DNA from: Pelosinus baikalensis
GTDB lineage: Bacteria > Bacillota > Negativicutes > DSM-13327
Assembly (NCBI RefSeq): GCF_020819555.1
Contig: NZ_JAJHJB010000021.1
Span: forward strand, 36,337-100,336
DNA: 64,000 nucleotides
Direction: 5' to 3'
Position numbers and translations under genes: made by a program. Positions 17,502-26,599 of this stretch are shown piece after piece. A model generated the notes under the pieces. The model made no database searches. It saw only the letters and a list, made by a program, of their open reading frames with translations, and had not been told where the DNA came from. Positions within the stretch are counted from its first letter, which is position 1, and the number at the start of each line of letters is the position of its first letter.

Positions 17502-18707
17502 TTATGTATGGTATTCTCCGTTAATTTTTACATATTCATAAGAAAAATCACAAGTCCACATCGTAGCTTCTGCTTGGCCTAATCCTAAGTCCACAACGAC
17601 TCTAATATCATGTTCAGCCATAATTTTTTTTAATTCAAGTTCGTCAATTGTAACACCTAGACCTTGTTTTACAATGGTCAAATCACCAATGGACAAGGAT
17701 ATTTTAGTAGGATCTGCCGCTGCTTCTGAATAACCTACAGCACATAAAATTCGTCCCCAATTGGCATCTTCACCAAAGAATGCGGTTTTAACCAACGGTG
17801 ATTTCGCAATCGCCATGGCAGTCTTTTTCGCATCGGCAAAACTGGCAGCTCCTGTTACATTCAGTTCCAAGAACTTGGTTGCACCTTCACCGTCAACAAC
17901 AATTTTTTTTGCTAAATAAATGCATACTTCTGTGAGTATTTTTGTAAAGGCAGCGTAATCCTCATTCTTAGTCTCAATCTTTTTATTGCCTGCCAAGCCA
18001 TTTGCCAGTACGGTTGCCATATCATTCGTACTAGTATCTCCATCTACAGAAATCATATTAAACGATACATTCACAGCATCTGTCAACGCTTGTTTCAGCA
18101 GAGCCGGAGCAATAGCAGCATCAGTTGTAATAAATGCCAGCATCGTAGCCATATTAGGGTGAATCATTCCTGATCCCTTGGCAATACCAGCAATACGTAC
18201 AGGCACACCCCCTAGCTTAAATTCATAAGCACAATGCTTTTGAAACGTATCCGTAGTCATAATCGCCTGGGTAGAATAATCTTGTTCATCTGGACCTAAC
18301 TGGGCAACAGCCGCTTTTATGCCCGCTGTTACTTTCTCCATTGGCAGTGTCACTCCAATAATACCTGTAGATGCCACTAGAACATCTTCCTTTGGTATGC
18401 TTAGAAGATCGGCTGTAATTTGAGCCATCGCATTGGCGTCAGAAAGTCCCTGTTCACCCGTGCAAGCATTGGCACATCCAGAATTCACAACAATCGCAGA
18501 AGCAATACCGCTTTCAAAAGCTAAACGAGATACAGCCACTGGAGCTGCTGCCATGGTATTAGTCGTACATACTCCTGCCACACTAGCAGGTACTGTACTG
18601 TAAATGACTGCTACATCATGTTTACCGCTCTTTTTTATCCCTGCCTGCACTCCAGCAGCCTTAAATCCTTTAGGTGCTGTAATACCGCCTTTAATTTCTG
18701 TATACAT
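17502..18707 (-). CDS. argJ: bifunctional ornithine acetyltransferase/N-acetylglutamate synthase
   Basis: Recycles the acetyl group from acetylornithine to glutamate. The 401-residue precursor cleaves itself before the Thr in VVDGEGATKFLELNV, producing alpha and beta chains; the motif is intact. Also visible are KGSGMIHPNMATMLAFI and SVDGDTSTND. The start is set at 18707 (MYTEIKGGIT) with AAGGAGG upstream; the longer frame to 18755 would run into argC. With argJ present the operon uses the cyclic route. Confidence 0.96.
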   Translation of the reverse strand: MYTEIKGGITAPKGFKAAGVQAGIKKSGKHDVAVIYSTVPASVAGVCTTNTMAAAPVAVSRLAFESGIASAIVVNSGCANACTGEQGLSDANAMAQITADLLSIPKEDVLVASTGIIGVTLPMEKVTAGIKAAVAQLGPDEQDYSTQAIMTTDTFQKHCAYEFKLGGVPVRIAGIAKGSGMIHPNMATMLAFITTDAAIAPALLKQALTDAVNVSFNMISVDGDTSTNDMATVLANGLAGNKKIETKNEDYAAFTKILTEVCIYLAKKIVVDGEGATKFLELNVTGAASFADAKKTAMAIAKSPLVKTAFFGEDANWGRILCAVGYSEAAADPTKISLSIGDLTIVKQGLGVTIDELELKKIMAEHDIRVVVDLGLGQAEATMWTCDFSYEYVKINGEYHT

Positions 18708-18738
18708 GTAAGAAACCTCCTTATAATTCCAAGCTAAT

Positions 18739-19770
18739 TCAAGGGTATAACGCAACTTGCTTTAAGCCGCTGCCTTCGTCCAAACCAAACATTACATTTA
18801 AATTCTGTACAGCCTGACCTGCTGCACCTTTTACTAAATTATCAATCGCCGATACCACAATGACTCTGTTGGTACGAGAATCGATGTGCCAGCCTAAATC
18901 ACAGAAATTAGACCCTCGCGTATGCTTCACAGCAGGATACCCGCCCCGTCCTAAGAGCCTGATAAAGAATTCTTGACCATACATCTCATAAAATGCCTGA
19001 TCAACGTCTTCCGGTTTTACTCCTTCTTGCAAGGTAGCATAGCAAGTACTCAAGATTCCTCGTGACATGGGAATCAAATGAGGTGTAAAGCTAATCAGAG
19101 AATCCTGACCGGAAATCTCCTGCAATGCCTGTTCAATCTCAGGTGTATGACGATGCCCTGCAATACTATAAGCTTTCAGATTTTCAGCCATCTCTGCCAT
19201 ATGAACGTTCTGACTGAGTCCGCGTCCCGCACCGGAAACGCCTGATTTAGCATCTACTACAATATTTTTAGTATCAATTAAATGGGATTTTGCCAAAGGA
19301 GCCAAGGCTAAAATACTAGCCGTAGTATAACAACCTGCATTACCTACAATACTGGCCGTCTTGATTTTCTGACGATATAGTTCTGTCAGCCCGTATACCG
19401 CACCGGAATTACGGTGAGTATGTTCTACTTTATACCAAGCTTCATATATGGATTCATCATGAAAACGATAATCAGCTCCTAAATCAATCACTTTTATGCC
19501 TTGTTCTGCCAATGGTCTGCCAATAGCCATGGCATGACCATGAGGCAAACCAATAAATACCGCCTGACTATCAGCAAATTGGTCAAGATCGTTCATGCTC
19601 GTTAATTTTTTATCATAAAACCCCACCAGATGAGGATATATTTCTGCAATGCTCGTACCCGTGTGACTTTCTGAGGTAATCGCAGCAACCTCTACTTCTG
19701 GATGATTGCTTAAAATACGTAATAATTCCGCTCCAGCATACCCTGTTGCACCGATGACGCTTACTTTCAT
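18739..19770 (-). CDS. argC: N-acetyl-gamma-glutamyl-phosphate reductase
   Basis: NADPH-dependent reduction of N-acetylglutamyl phosphate. The 343-residue protein begins KVSVIGATGYAGAELLRIL (Rossmann loop), has the catalytic Cys in VGNAGCYTTAS (most homologues have GCYPT; here Thr replaces Pro) and HRHTPEIEQ. It is the first gene of argCJBDFGH, with a promoter and ARG-box-like palindrome just upstream. Confidence 0.96.
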   Translation of the reverse strand: MKVSVIGATGYAGAELLRILSNHPEVEVAAITSESHTGTSIAEIYPHLVGFYDKKLTSMNDLDQFADSQAVFIGLPHGHAMAIGRPLAEQGIKVIDLGADYRFHDESIYEAWYKVEHTHRNSGAVYGLTELYRQKIKTASIVGNAGCYTTASILALAPLAKSHLIDTKNIVVDAKSGVSGAGRGLSQNVHMAEMAENLKAYSIAGHRHTPEIEQALQEISGQDSLISFTPHLIPMSRGILSTCYATLQEGVKPEDVDQAFYEMYGQEFFIRLLGRGGYPAVKHTRGSNFCDLGWHIDSRTNRVIVVSAIDNLVKGAAGQAVQNLNVMFGLDEGSGLKQVALYP

Positions 19771-19802
19771 TACCGTCCCCCCTTATAATGTTATAATTAT
19801 AC

Positions 19803-19824
19803 ATTATACATGCATAATAATGCA
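19803..19824 (-). promoter_or_regulatory. ARG-box-like palindrome and -10 element upstream of argC
   Basis: TGCATAATAATGCA (19811-19824) is a perfect 5-4-5 palindrome of ARG-box type, and TATAAT on the minus strand (19808-19803) follows directly. The palindrome falls in the expected -35/-10 spacer about 40-55 nt before the argC start, where ArgR/AhrC would block RNA polymerase in arginine excess. Confidence 0.6.
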
Positions 19825-19908
19825 ATAACTTTTTTACGCTATTTGCTCTTATTTCTCGAATGATTTAGGATGATCCTGTCCACCTTATTATTCTCTTTCA
19901 TTATAAAA

Positions 19909-22224
19909 TCATGATTCGATTCTATTTTTTTCATCACAAGCTCCCATGATCTCACAGAACTTTTCAATAAGCATAGGATCAAATTGTGTTCCTGCACAGC
20001 GTTTTAGTTCCTCAATTGCTTTGTCATGAGGCATACCTTTGCGATAGGGACGATCATTTGTCATCGCATCATACGCATCGGCAATTGCAAGTATACGGCA
20101 CTCAATGGGAATATCTTCACCTGCAATACCTAATGGATAGCCAGTGCCATCCCACCATTCCTGATGCTTCAAAATCCAATCGGCAATCGAAGTAAGATCC
20201 GGTGCGGATAAAGCAATCCGCTGACCGATTTCACAATGCCTTCGCATTTCCATCGCTTCCTCAGGAGTGAGTGGCTCTTCCTTCATTAAAATTTTCTCCG
20301 ATATACCTACCTTCCCAATATCATGAAATTGAGCTAAAAGACGCATATCACGTATTTTTCTTTCCGATAGACCAATTGCCTTAGCAAGACTTGATACCAT
20401 ATCCTGTAGGCGATCTCCGTGACCATCGATAATAAAATCCCGTTCTGCCAGAAGATTGACAACGGTTTGTACAATTGCACTGCGTGCCTTTTGTCCGCGG
20501 TGCAGCTTTTCTCGATACATATTATTATCTGCTTCTTTAAATAGCTCTCTCATCGTCATAGAAGGTCCGCTGCTGATAGCAAACCCGATGGATAAACTAA
20601 CGGGTACATCCTGATTTGATTCATTATTCATCCGGATTCCATTTTTTAATCGCTGGCAAGCTTCTTCCATGTGCTCTCTTGTAATATTCTCCATAATTAC
20701 AACAAATTCATCACCACCGACTCTTGATACCACATCACCATCACGGAAGCTATTCTTAAAAATACTGGCAGCATTAATGAGCATTTGGTCACCGCTCTCA
20801 TGACCTAATGTATCATTTACTAATTTTAAACCATCCAAATCACATACCATTAAGCCGACTGCCCCACTGCGGCGCATGTCTAAGCGTCGTATTTCTTCTT
20901 CAAAATAGGATCTGGCATATAGCCCTGTAAGTGAATCGTGGAAGGTCACATAACGCAATCGTTCTTCTGTTTTCTTGCGCTCTGATATGTCATGAGCAAT
21001 AATAAAGAAAAATTGTTTTGTCCGCAAGCCAATAAGAGTCATGCGAACTTCCACATCTCGAATTTCCCCATTGGCTAGTCGATGCTTAAACTCCCACTGT
21101 CCGCTTTTTTCCTGAAATGCTTTCGTAAGCACCTCTCGTATTTCAGTTGTGGAAAGAAGATTTAGATGAGTGATCTTCATTTGTTTAAAGGTTTCTAGTG
21201 AGTAGCCATAGAATTTTTGAGCAGCTTCATTGGCATTTAAAATGTCGTAGGTCTCTGGGTCCACAAGATACATGATGACCTCTTGTTTGGTAAACATTTG
21301 CCGAAATTGCTCTTCGCTTTCTATTAAACTTTCTTCACTGCAATGAAGGGATGTTTGGACTTCTCGAGAATAAATTAAAAACCATACTAAGGCAGCGGAG
21401 CAAATCGCTAGGAATCCGCCAATCAGCCAAATCCAGATAAAGGCTGGGCTATATCGTTCCCAGCCTTTAGTCGGTACAGCAGCTAACTGCCAAAGTCCAT
21501 TAGCAACTTTTACATTTATAATCACTGGATTTTCTAAGAAGATTCCTTCCTCACCCCAAAAGACTCCGCCATCTTTACCAAGTCCATCACGACCGCGTAC
21601 AGCAAACTTCAGCATAGACGACTGATCATATAGTCCGGCTTCTGCAAACAACCGTTCTTGAGACAAGGCTAAGCTAACCTGTCCCCAATAAACCGCTTCG
21701 GTTTTACCTTGGGGAGTCCAATAAATGGGCGTACGACTAATAAGTCCTACTCCACCTTCAATCAGCTGAATGGGACCTGCAATGATCATACTTCTACTCT
21801 CTATCACCTGCTGCAACGCTCTATTTTGATCTGGCAGTAAAGACAAATCAATTCCTATCATCTTTTCGTTACCTTCCAAAGGATAGATATGAGTAATTTT
21901 ATTGTTCTGAATTAAGGTAAAATTATTTATTCCAGAAAGTTGAGGCATAAATTCTGCACCAAACCGATTCACCTCTTCTTGGGTAATCTTGTGCTGAGGA
22001 TCCATTTCAAGGCGAGTCAATATAAAAGCAATGAGTCCCTTTTCAAGAAACAGCCTCGCATGCAATCCACCTTCTAATCTAGCCTGGCTAGCTCTCAACT
22101 GACCTAACACTTCTGCCCGGACCTTTTCTTGATATTGCTGTTGTTCACTCTTTGTAAAAACATACACGCCAAAAAGAATGGTAGCCATAGTTAGGAAAGC
22201 TAAAAAAGAAGCTTTTAGTTTCAT
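19909..22224 (-). CDS. CHASE-PAS-GGDEF-HD-GYP signalling protein
   Basis: A ~771-residue membrane sensor handling cyclic di-GMP. An N-terminal membrane helix (about 5-25) is followed by an extracytoplasmic CHASE domain (about 60-240, THIYPLEGNEKMIGIDL), a second membrane helix (WIWLIGGFLAICSAALVWFL, about 265-285), a PAS domain (about 305-425), a GGDEF domain with intact RVGGDEFVV preceded by an RDGD I-site, and a C-terminal HD-GYP domain with HDIGKVGI and HQEWWDGTGYPLG. Both synthesis and hydrolysis motifs are intact. The start at 22224 has GGAGG 5 nt away; the GTG at 22236 would include the ribosome-binding site. Monocistronic. Confidence 0.93.
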   Translation of the reverse strand: MKLKASFLAFLTMATILFGVYVFTKSEQQQYQEKVRAEVLGQLRASQARLEGGLHARLFLEKGLIAFILTRLEMDPQHKITQEEVNRFGAEFMPQLSGINNFTLIQNNKITHIYPLEGNEKMIGIDLSLLPDQNRALQQVIESRSMIIAGPIQLIEGGVGLISRTPIYWTPQGKTEAVYWGQVSLALSQERLFAEAGLYDQSSMLKFAVRGRDGLGKDGGVFWGEEGIFLENPVIINVKVANGLWQLAAVPTKGWERYSPAFIWIWLIGGFLAICSAALVWFLIYSREVQTSLHCSEESLIESEEQFRQMFTKQEVIMYLVDPETYDILNANEAAQKFYGYSLETFKQMKITHLNLLSTTEIREVLTKAFQEKSGQWEFKHRLANGEIRDVEVRMTLIGLRTKQFFFIIAHDISERKKTEERLRYVTFHDSLTGLYARSYFEEEIRRLDMRRSGAVGLMVCDLDGLKLVNDTLGHESGDQMLINAASIFKNSFRDGDVVSRVGGDEFVVIMENITREHMEEACQRLKNGIRMNNESNQDVPVSLSIGFAISSGPSMTMRELFKEADNNMYREKLHRGQKARSAIVQTVVNLLAERDFIIDGHGDRLQDMVSSLAKAIGLSERKIRDMRLLAQFHDIGKVGISEKILMKEEPLTPEEAMEMRRHCEIGQRIALSAPDLTSIADWILKHQEWWDGTGYPLGIAGEDIPIECRILAIADAYDAMTNDRPYRKGMPHDKAIEELKRCAGTQFDPMLIEKFCEIMGACDEKNRIES

Positions 22225-22236
22225 CTTCGCCTCCAC

Positions 22237-22579
22237 AACAATTTATAGTCTCTGCTGTCATTTAAATCGAAAGAATAAGGTCACGACGTTTGATAGAATA
22301 TTGATAGAATTAATAAGCTGTCGCACATAAGCTCTATTTTCGACAATTTTCCCTAAAACCCTGCGTTTTTTTCAGGCAAAAAAATAGTATGCCATTGGTT
22401 TTATTCTCATGAAAATGAAGGAACCACTCTCACATGAAGAGTAGTTCCTAAACTGAAATTTATCATATGTGTTATACAATAAACTAAAAGTATCCGTGCT
22501 TCATACTTCATATCAACTACTAGCCATTATTATACAATATCTTCCTAGGCAATGACAAATATAAGTGCATAAATCGATT
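22237..22579. other. intergenic region with one hairpin
   Basis: No coding signal is seen on either strand. The only structure is the stem-loop at 22420-22448. The right half would carry the promoter of the leftward signalling gene. Confidence 0.5.
22420..22448 (-). terminator. probable terminator downstream of the YbaK-like gene
   Basis: GGAACTACTCT and AGAGTGGTTCC pair over 11 positions on the minus strand (one G-U) around a 7-nt loop; the T-rich tail is imperfect and it lies 130 nt past the stop. Confidence 0.5.
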
Positions 22580-23038
22580 TTAACAACAAACGTCGATAAT
22601 TTTGGCTCCTGTAATTTCACATAAACGCTCTGGACTCACAGGCAGGGCAGAATTAGCAGTCCCTGCAGCTGCATACACCGTATCAAAATCCCATAAACTT
22701 TGATCGAGATACAAGGGAATATCGCTTATTAACCCAATCGGTGATACACCACCTGGTAAAAAACCAGTAGCATCTTCCACCGTCTTCGCATCTGCAAAAC
22801 GAATTTTTTTAACCTCTAATTCTTTTGCTAGTTTTTTTGTATTGATCTTCTTATCTCCACAAGTTACTACTAATACAGGTTGTCCATCTGCAAGAAATAC
22901 CAAGGTTTTAGCAATTTGTGCTGGCGCAACTCCTAATGCCTGAGCAGCTAAATCCGCTGTATGCGTACTTTTATCAAATAAAACTATTTCTAAGTCAGGA
23001 TAGTGACTTACGAATTCTTTAACACGTTCTAATGACAT
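22580..23038 (-). CDS. YbaK/EbsC-family aminoacyl-tRNA deacylase
   Basis: A 152-residue single-domain protein of the YbaK/ProX editing superfamily, which hydrolyses mischarged Cys-tRNA(Pro) or Ala-tRNA(Pro). Visible: AKTLVFLADGQPVLVVTCGDKKINTKKLAKEL with the conserved catalytic-site Lys region, and TGFLPGGVSPIGL, the characteristic glycine loop. Which mischarged tRNA is edited cannot be told from sequence. An AAAGGAGAG site precedes the ATG. Confidence 0.9.
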   Translation of the reverse strand: MSLERVKEFVSHYPDLEIVLFDKSTHTADLAAQALGVAPAQIAKTLVFLADGQPVLVVTCGDKKINTKKLAKELEVKKIRFADAKTVEDATGFLPGGVSPIGLISDIPLYLDQSLWDFDTVYAAAGTANSALPVSPERLCEITGAKIIDVCC

Positions 23039-23162
23039 CGCTTCTTCTCTCCTTTTTTAAGCAACAACATGAGCAGGCATCCAAATCATTTTTTAATGAT
23101 TATATAAAAAATGTTAAATACTTGCATTATATCGTATCATATACCTTTATTTTCATTATAGC

Positions 23163-23197
23163 AAATACTCTATAATCTAAAAGATTATAGAGTATTT
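23163..23197 (-). terminator. 16-bp perfect stem-loop
   Basis: AAATACTCTATAATCT (23163-23178) and its exact complement (23182-23197) with a 3-nt loop lie 31 nt past the stop of the LigB-like gene. The T tail is short, but the position suits a terminator. Confidence 0.55.
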
Positions 23198-23228
23198 GAC
23201 CGCCATTTCCATATTTCCTTCTCCATCC

Positions 23229-24086
23229 TCAATGCTTTGTACTGGGTGTCTCTTTTGGCTTGTGTTGAAGGGTGATTAAGGACACACCGTAGCCAATACC
23301 AAGGGGTGCCTCATAGGATAGGGTTTCTCCAGTAGCATTAAGACCACCCACCACTCCCATTAGGAAAAAGATCGACCGCAAGCTGCATTCTTTTGCAGCT
23401 GCTACTACCTCTCGGTCCATTTGTAATAGTGCTTTTATATTTAGCTTTTCAACTGCCTCCATAACCTTGTGGTCAAATTCACGCCCCTTAGCATGATCGC
23501 TTAATGCATCATCGGCTGGTACGCAATGAGACAAGTTACCAGAAGCAATGACTGCAACCCGTTTATCTACAGAACTAATCGCAGCTTGCACAGCTTTGCC
23601 AAAGGTATACACTTCTTCATAGGATAACATCCCTACTGAAATATGTACTAATTGCCCTTTAAACCCGGCTTTCGTCAAATAATAGAGAGGTACAAGTGCT
23701 CCATGATCTAATTCTAAACGGATTCCATGATTCTTGGCTTCATCATCCGTCAATTCGACAATATTCACACCTAAGCGATCGGCTTTTTTTAATATATGCC
23801 GCACAAGTAATCCATCTGTTTCAAATCCTAGAACAACATCAGGAGCACCAAAAGCGGCAAAGCTCCCTTTAAGCCTGGGATGAACACTGATACTTACAGC
23901 ATCTTCAAACGCAGGACCATGGGGTGTAATTAAAATAATCGTTTGAGGATTACATTCCTTAATCTTTTTTGCAGCTTCCGCAGCAGCAGCAATTGTATTT
24001 TTTATTTTATCCAGCTCGCCATTCCCCACTTCAGGAATCATACTAGAAGGATGAGGCATAAGAGCACAAATTTCTAAATTTTTCAT
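23229..24086 (-). CDS. LigB-like class III extradiol dioxygenase-fold protein
   Basis: A 285-residue protein with the LigB/MEMO-type fold: early LMPHPSSMIPEVG, then IILITPHGPAFEDAV, LELDHGALVPLYYL and a late VIASGNLSHCVP, supplying His and Asp/Glu residues for a metal site. The closest described context is the N-terminal half of two-domain AmmeMemoRadiSam system protein A, whose second half is AMMECR1. Here there is no AMMECR1 domain and no radical-SAM neighbour. Ring-cleavage activity is not implied. The flanking genes (a tRNA deacylase and a wall amidase) give no clue to its role. Confidence 0.75.
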   Translation of the reverse strand: MKNLEICALMPHPSSMIPEVGNGELDKIKNTIAAAAEAAKKIKECNPQTIILITPHGPAFEDAVSISVHPRLKGSFAAFGAPDVVLGFETDGLLVRHILKKADRLGVNIVELTDDEAKNHGIRLELDHGALVPLYYLTKAGFKGQLVHISVGMLSYEEVYTFGKAVQAAISSVDKRVAVIASGNLSHCVPADDALSDHAKGREFDHKVMEAVEKLNIKALLQMDREVVAAAKECSLRSIFFLMGVVGGLNATGETLSYEAPLGIGYGVSLITLQHKPKETPSTKH

Positions 24087-24217
24087 ATAACGGCTCCTTT
24101 TCGTCTTTAGAAAATACTAATCATCGCTGAATCTACCATGCATCTTAAACATCACGTCCAAAGGATACGCGCAGCTGTAACCACTGCTAAAATTGATCTC
24201 TCCTGCACTACTCTTCT

Positions 24218-24946
24218 TTATCTTGCCGCATTTTTATAGAAATGATACGCCAATGCCTTTGCAATATTCTCCACCATCTTCTGTTGGTAATGATCATCTG
24301 TCAATAAAGATGCTTCTTCCTGATTGGTTAAATATCCTGCTTCAACTAACACACCTGGTATATTGATTTCATTCAATAATAAAATGTGCAAATCCTCTTT
24401 TACCTGACGTTTATTTCCTGGGGGAAACTCTTTTAATACATGCTGCAACCGTGTTGCTAATGCCTTATTCATTTCAAATTTAGGATTATAAAATACTTGT
24501 GCACCTGATAAACTAGCTCCTCGATACGCATTGCAATGAATGCTTACATACAGCTCTGCACCTGAATGATTAATGATTTTAGCACGTTCTAATAAATCAT
24601 TGCGTTTACCGCCCTTACCTTTCGTATAATAATCCACATCAGTTTCTCTTGTGAGTATAACCTTCGCTCCATATTGCTGCAGAAGGCTCGCTAATTTTGT
24701 AGAAATGGTTAAGGTAATCTCTTTCTCATCTACGTTATTCGCATTTGCCCCACTATCAATGCCACCGTGCCCAGGATCAATCGCAATCGTATGCCCAGCC
24801 AATACTGACATGTCCACATTTTCGAAATCATCGCCTATTATATACTGCATTGCTAAAAAATGAAGTACAACCATAGTAACGCTTAACATGATGACTCTCT
24901 TCACACTGGCTTTTCGAACCAAAATGAGTCTCATATACACGAACAA
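24218..24946 (-). CDS. cwlD: N-acetylmuramoyl-L-alanine amidase, CwlD-like
   Basis: A 242-residue Zn amidase (Amidase_3) with an N-terminal membrane/signal segment (VIMLSVTMVVLHFLAM, about 18-34). The Zn ligands are visible as IAIDPGHGGIDSG, the Glu in NVDEKEITLTI and the His in LYVSIHCNA; the catalytic Glu is in GVLVEAGYLTN. CwlD in spore formers removes peptide side chains for muramic-lactam formation in cortex; the compact single-domain architecture fits that, but other wall-remodelling amidases look similar. The start is uncertain: TTG 24946, GTG 24940 (best spacing from AGGGAG) or ATG 24934. Confidence 0.85.
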   Translation of the reverse strand: MFVYMRLILVRKASVKRVIMLSVTMVVLHFLAMQYIIGDDFENVDMSVLAGHTIAIDPGHGGIDSGANANNVDEKEITLTISTKLASLLQQYGAKVILTRETDVDYYTKGKGGKRNDLLERAKIINHSGAELYVSIHCNAYRGASLSGAQVFYNPKFEMNKALATRLQHVLKEFPPGNKRQVKEDLHILLLNEINIPGVLVEAGYLTNQEEASLLTDDHYQQKMVENIAKALAYHFYKNAAR

Positions 24947-25132
24947 CTCCCTGCTTTCAAAAACTCCTCTATCCGATGACTAAGCCGCTCTAAGAATAAG
25001 GATAAGTGCGACCAATCAAGTCTTCTTTATATCCTTATGCTTCCCTTTTTAGAATTATACAAGGAAAGCACATATAGCCAAACCCCATATAGTGAGGTAA
25101 AATAACACTAATGACATATAAGGAGGCTACCA

Positions 25133-25897
25133 ATGAGGTTTCGTAGATTGATATTACTATCGATACTATTATTTGCTCTATCCTTTGGATGGGCTGGCGG
25201 CACCGATTACATAACTGGACTTCTCCCTGCGCTCCCCTCTTCCCAAAGAATAACTACTCATTTAGCAAGTTCATGGGAACGCACCTATCGCATGATTGCC
25301 CTAAAAAGTGCTGTCAATGAAAAACTCAATAAGACAAATTATATTACCATACAATATATTCCTCTAGCCATGCAGCAAAGTATTATTGCAGTAGAAGACA
25401 ACCGGTTTTACCGCCATTACGGCTTTGATATTGAAGGTATCCTAAGAGCCATGTTAGTCAATATGCAAGCAGGAGGCTTCTCTGAAGGCGGCAGTACGAT
25501 CACACAGCAACTGATTAAGAACTTATTTCTTACCCAAGAAAAAACCTATGGCCGCAAGGCCGAAGAATTTATTCTCGCCATGAATATGGAACTGCGGTAT
25601 TCAAAGGAAGAAATCTTAGAAATGTATTTGAATACCATTTACTTTGGATCTGGTGCCTATGGCATAGGGGATGCAGCAAAAATTTACTTTGACAAAGCGC
25701 CTGTTAATCTTACGTTAGCAGAATGTTCTTTATTAGCAGGTCTCCCCACCGCTCCTTCCCTTAATTCTCCATACGTGGATTTTAATGCAGCAAAACAAAG
25801 ACAAGCCATTGTGCTATCTGCAATGGCGCGGCAAGGATATATCGGTACCCAAACAGCAGAAGAAGCAAGACTTACGCCGATTAAACTGGCGAAATAA
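25133..25897 (+). CDS. monofunctional peptidoglycan glycosyltransferase (GT51)
   Basis: A 254-residue GT51 enzyme that polymerises lipid II outside the inner membrane. One N-terminal membrane anchor (about 5-20) precedes the catalytic domain with all family motifs: AVEDNRFYRHYGFD (catalytic Glu), GGSTITQQLIKNLF, RKAEEFILA and EEILEMYLNTIYFGSGAYGI. It ends after the GT51 fold; there is no transpeptidase domain, so it is of MtgA/MGT type. AAGGAGG lies 6 nt upstream. It is transcribed divergently from cwlD. Confidence 0.93.
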   Translation: MRFRRLILLSILLFALSFGWAGGTDYITGLLPALPSSQRITTHLASSWERTYRMIALKSAVNEKLNKTNYITIQYIPLAMQQSIIAVEDNRFYRHYGFDIEGILRAMLVNMQAGGFSEGGSTITQQLIKNLFLTQEKTYGRKAEEFILAMNMELRYSKEEILEMYLNTIYFGSGAYGIGDAAKIYFDKAPVNLTLAECSLLAGLPTAPSLNSPYVDFNAAKQRQAIVLSAMARQGYIGTQTAEEARLTPIKLAK

Positions 25898-25965
25898 TTG
25901 ATGTTTTTTACACTATTCCTTGCAATCAGCAAAATAAAAAAACTAAAATATATTAAACGAATCGA

Positions 25966-25999
25966 AAGGAACCACAAAGACGCAAAGGACACAAAGTGG
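25966..25999. repeat. purine-rich CACAAAG-type repeat segment
   Basis: GAACCACAAAGACGCAAAGGACACAAAG shows a 9-nt quasi-periodic ACAAAGACG pattern between the GT51 gene and a terminator. Similar stretches are familiar as dispersed intergenic repeats in environmental Firmicutes; only this one copy is in the window. Confidence 0.35.
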
Positions 26000-26002
26000 T
26001 CT

Positions 26003-26032
26003 AAAAAAAAAGAGGCCAACGGCCTCTTTTTT
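26003..26032. terminator. bidirectional terminator
   Basis: AAAAAGAGGCC (26009-26017 core), loop AAC, GGCCTCTTTTTT. It has A and T runs on both sides and serves the rightward GT51 gene and the leftward remnant at 26034-26277. Confidence 0.9.
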
Positions 26033-26277
26033 AGTTAAAATAATTTTTGATAGGTTTCCATTCTGGGTTGCTTGTATCCATATTGTCATGTACTGTCGTG
26101 CGTGAAGCGCGTTCAATGATAAATTCCCTAATATATGTATCTTCATCAATATTCTCAATATCTTTAATCAGACGACCTTCATCTTGGATGTTGAAGGCAA
26201 CCAATGTATAATATTTACCGCCTGACAATTTCCCGAGCTTTACACTCTGAGATTCACTCCATAAGTGACTAACTGCT
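26031..26277 (-). pseudogene. 3' remnant of an unknown protein gene
   Basis: The frame is open for about 80 codons from a stop near 26275 to the stop beside the terminator. It reads like true protein (SGGKYYTLVAFNIQDEG, EDTYIREFIIERASRTT, MDTSNPEWKPIKNYF) but has no good start: the only candidate is TTG 26228 without a ribosome-binding site. It ends right at a terminator, as a natural gene end would. I do not recognise the family. Most likely the surviving tail of a deleted gene; a small intact gene is possible. Confidence 0.4.
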
Positions 26278-26599
26278 TACATCTCCAATCTTGCAAATAA
26301 TAGCGGCTTAAAGTTTGTCACCAATTCTAAGAATTGATCTTAGCAAAGCAACTTCCGGAAGAAGTCCGAGAAAAGAAATTCATTATTAGATACAATAATT
26401 ACTAAGTTTTATCTTTACTGAATATTGGGGGTAGAAAAATCCACACTCTTATGGTTTATGAGAACTACCTTTTTACAATTCCCAATATAATCTATGTTAT
26501 TCATGAAAAACAATATTAATTAGGCAATTTTTTTTGAAATTAGTTCTATAATAACAGGGCTCATTCCTTTTATATAATCGTGCAATTTTCTAAACATGA
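26278..26599. other. intergenic region without a supported gene
   Basis: AT-rich stretch with no frame longer than about 50 codons that looks like protein, and no clear hairpin. It probably includes decayed sequence between the remnant and the phosphopantetheinyl transferase. Confidence 0.45.
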
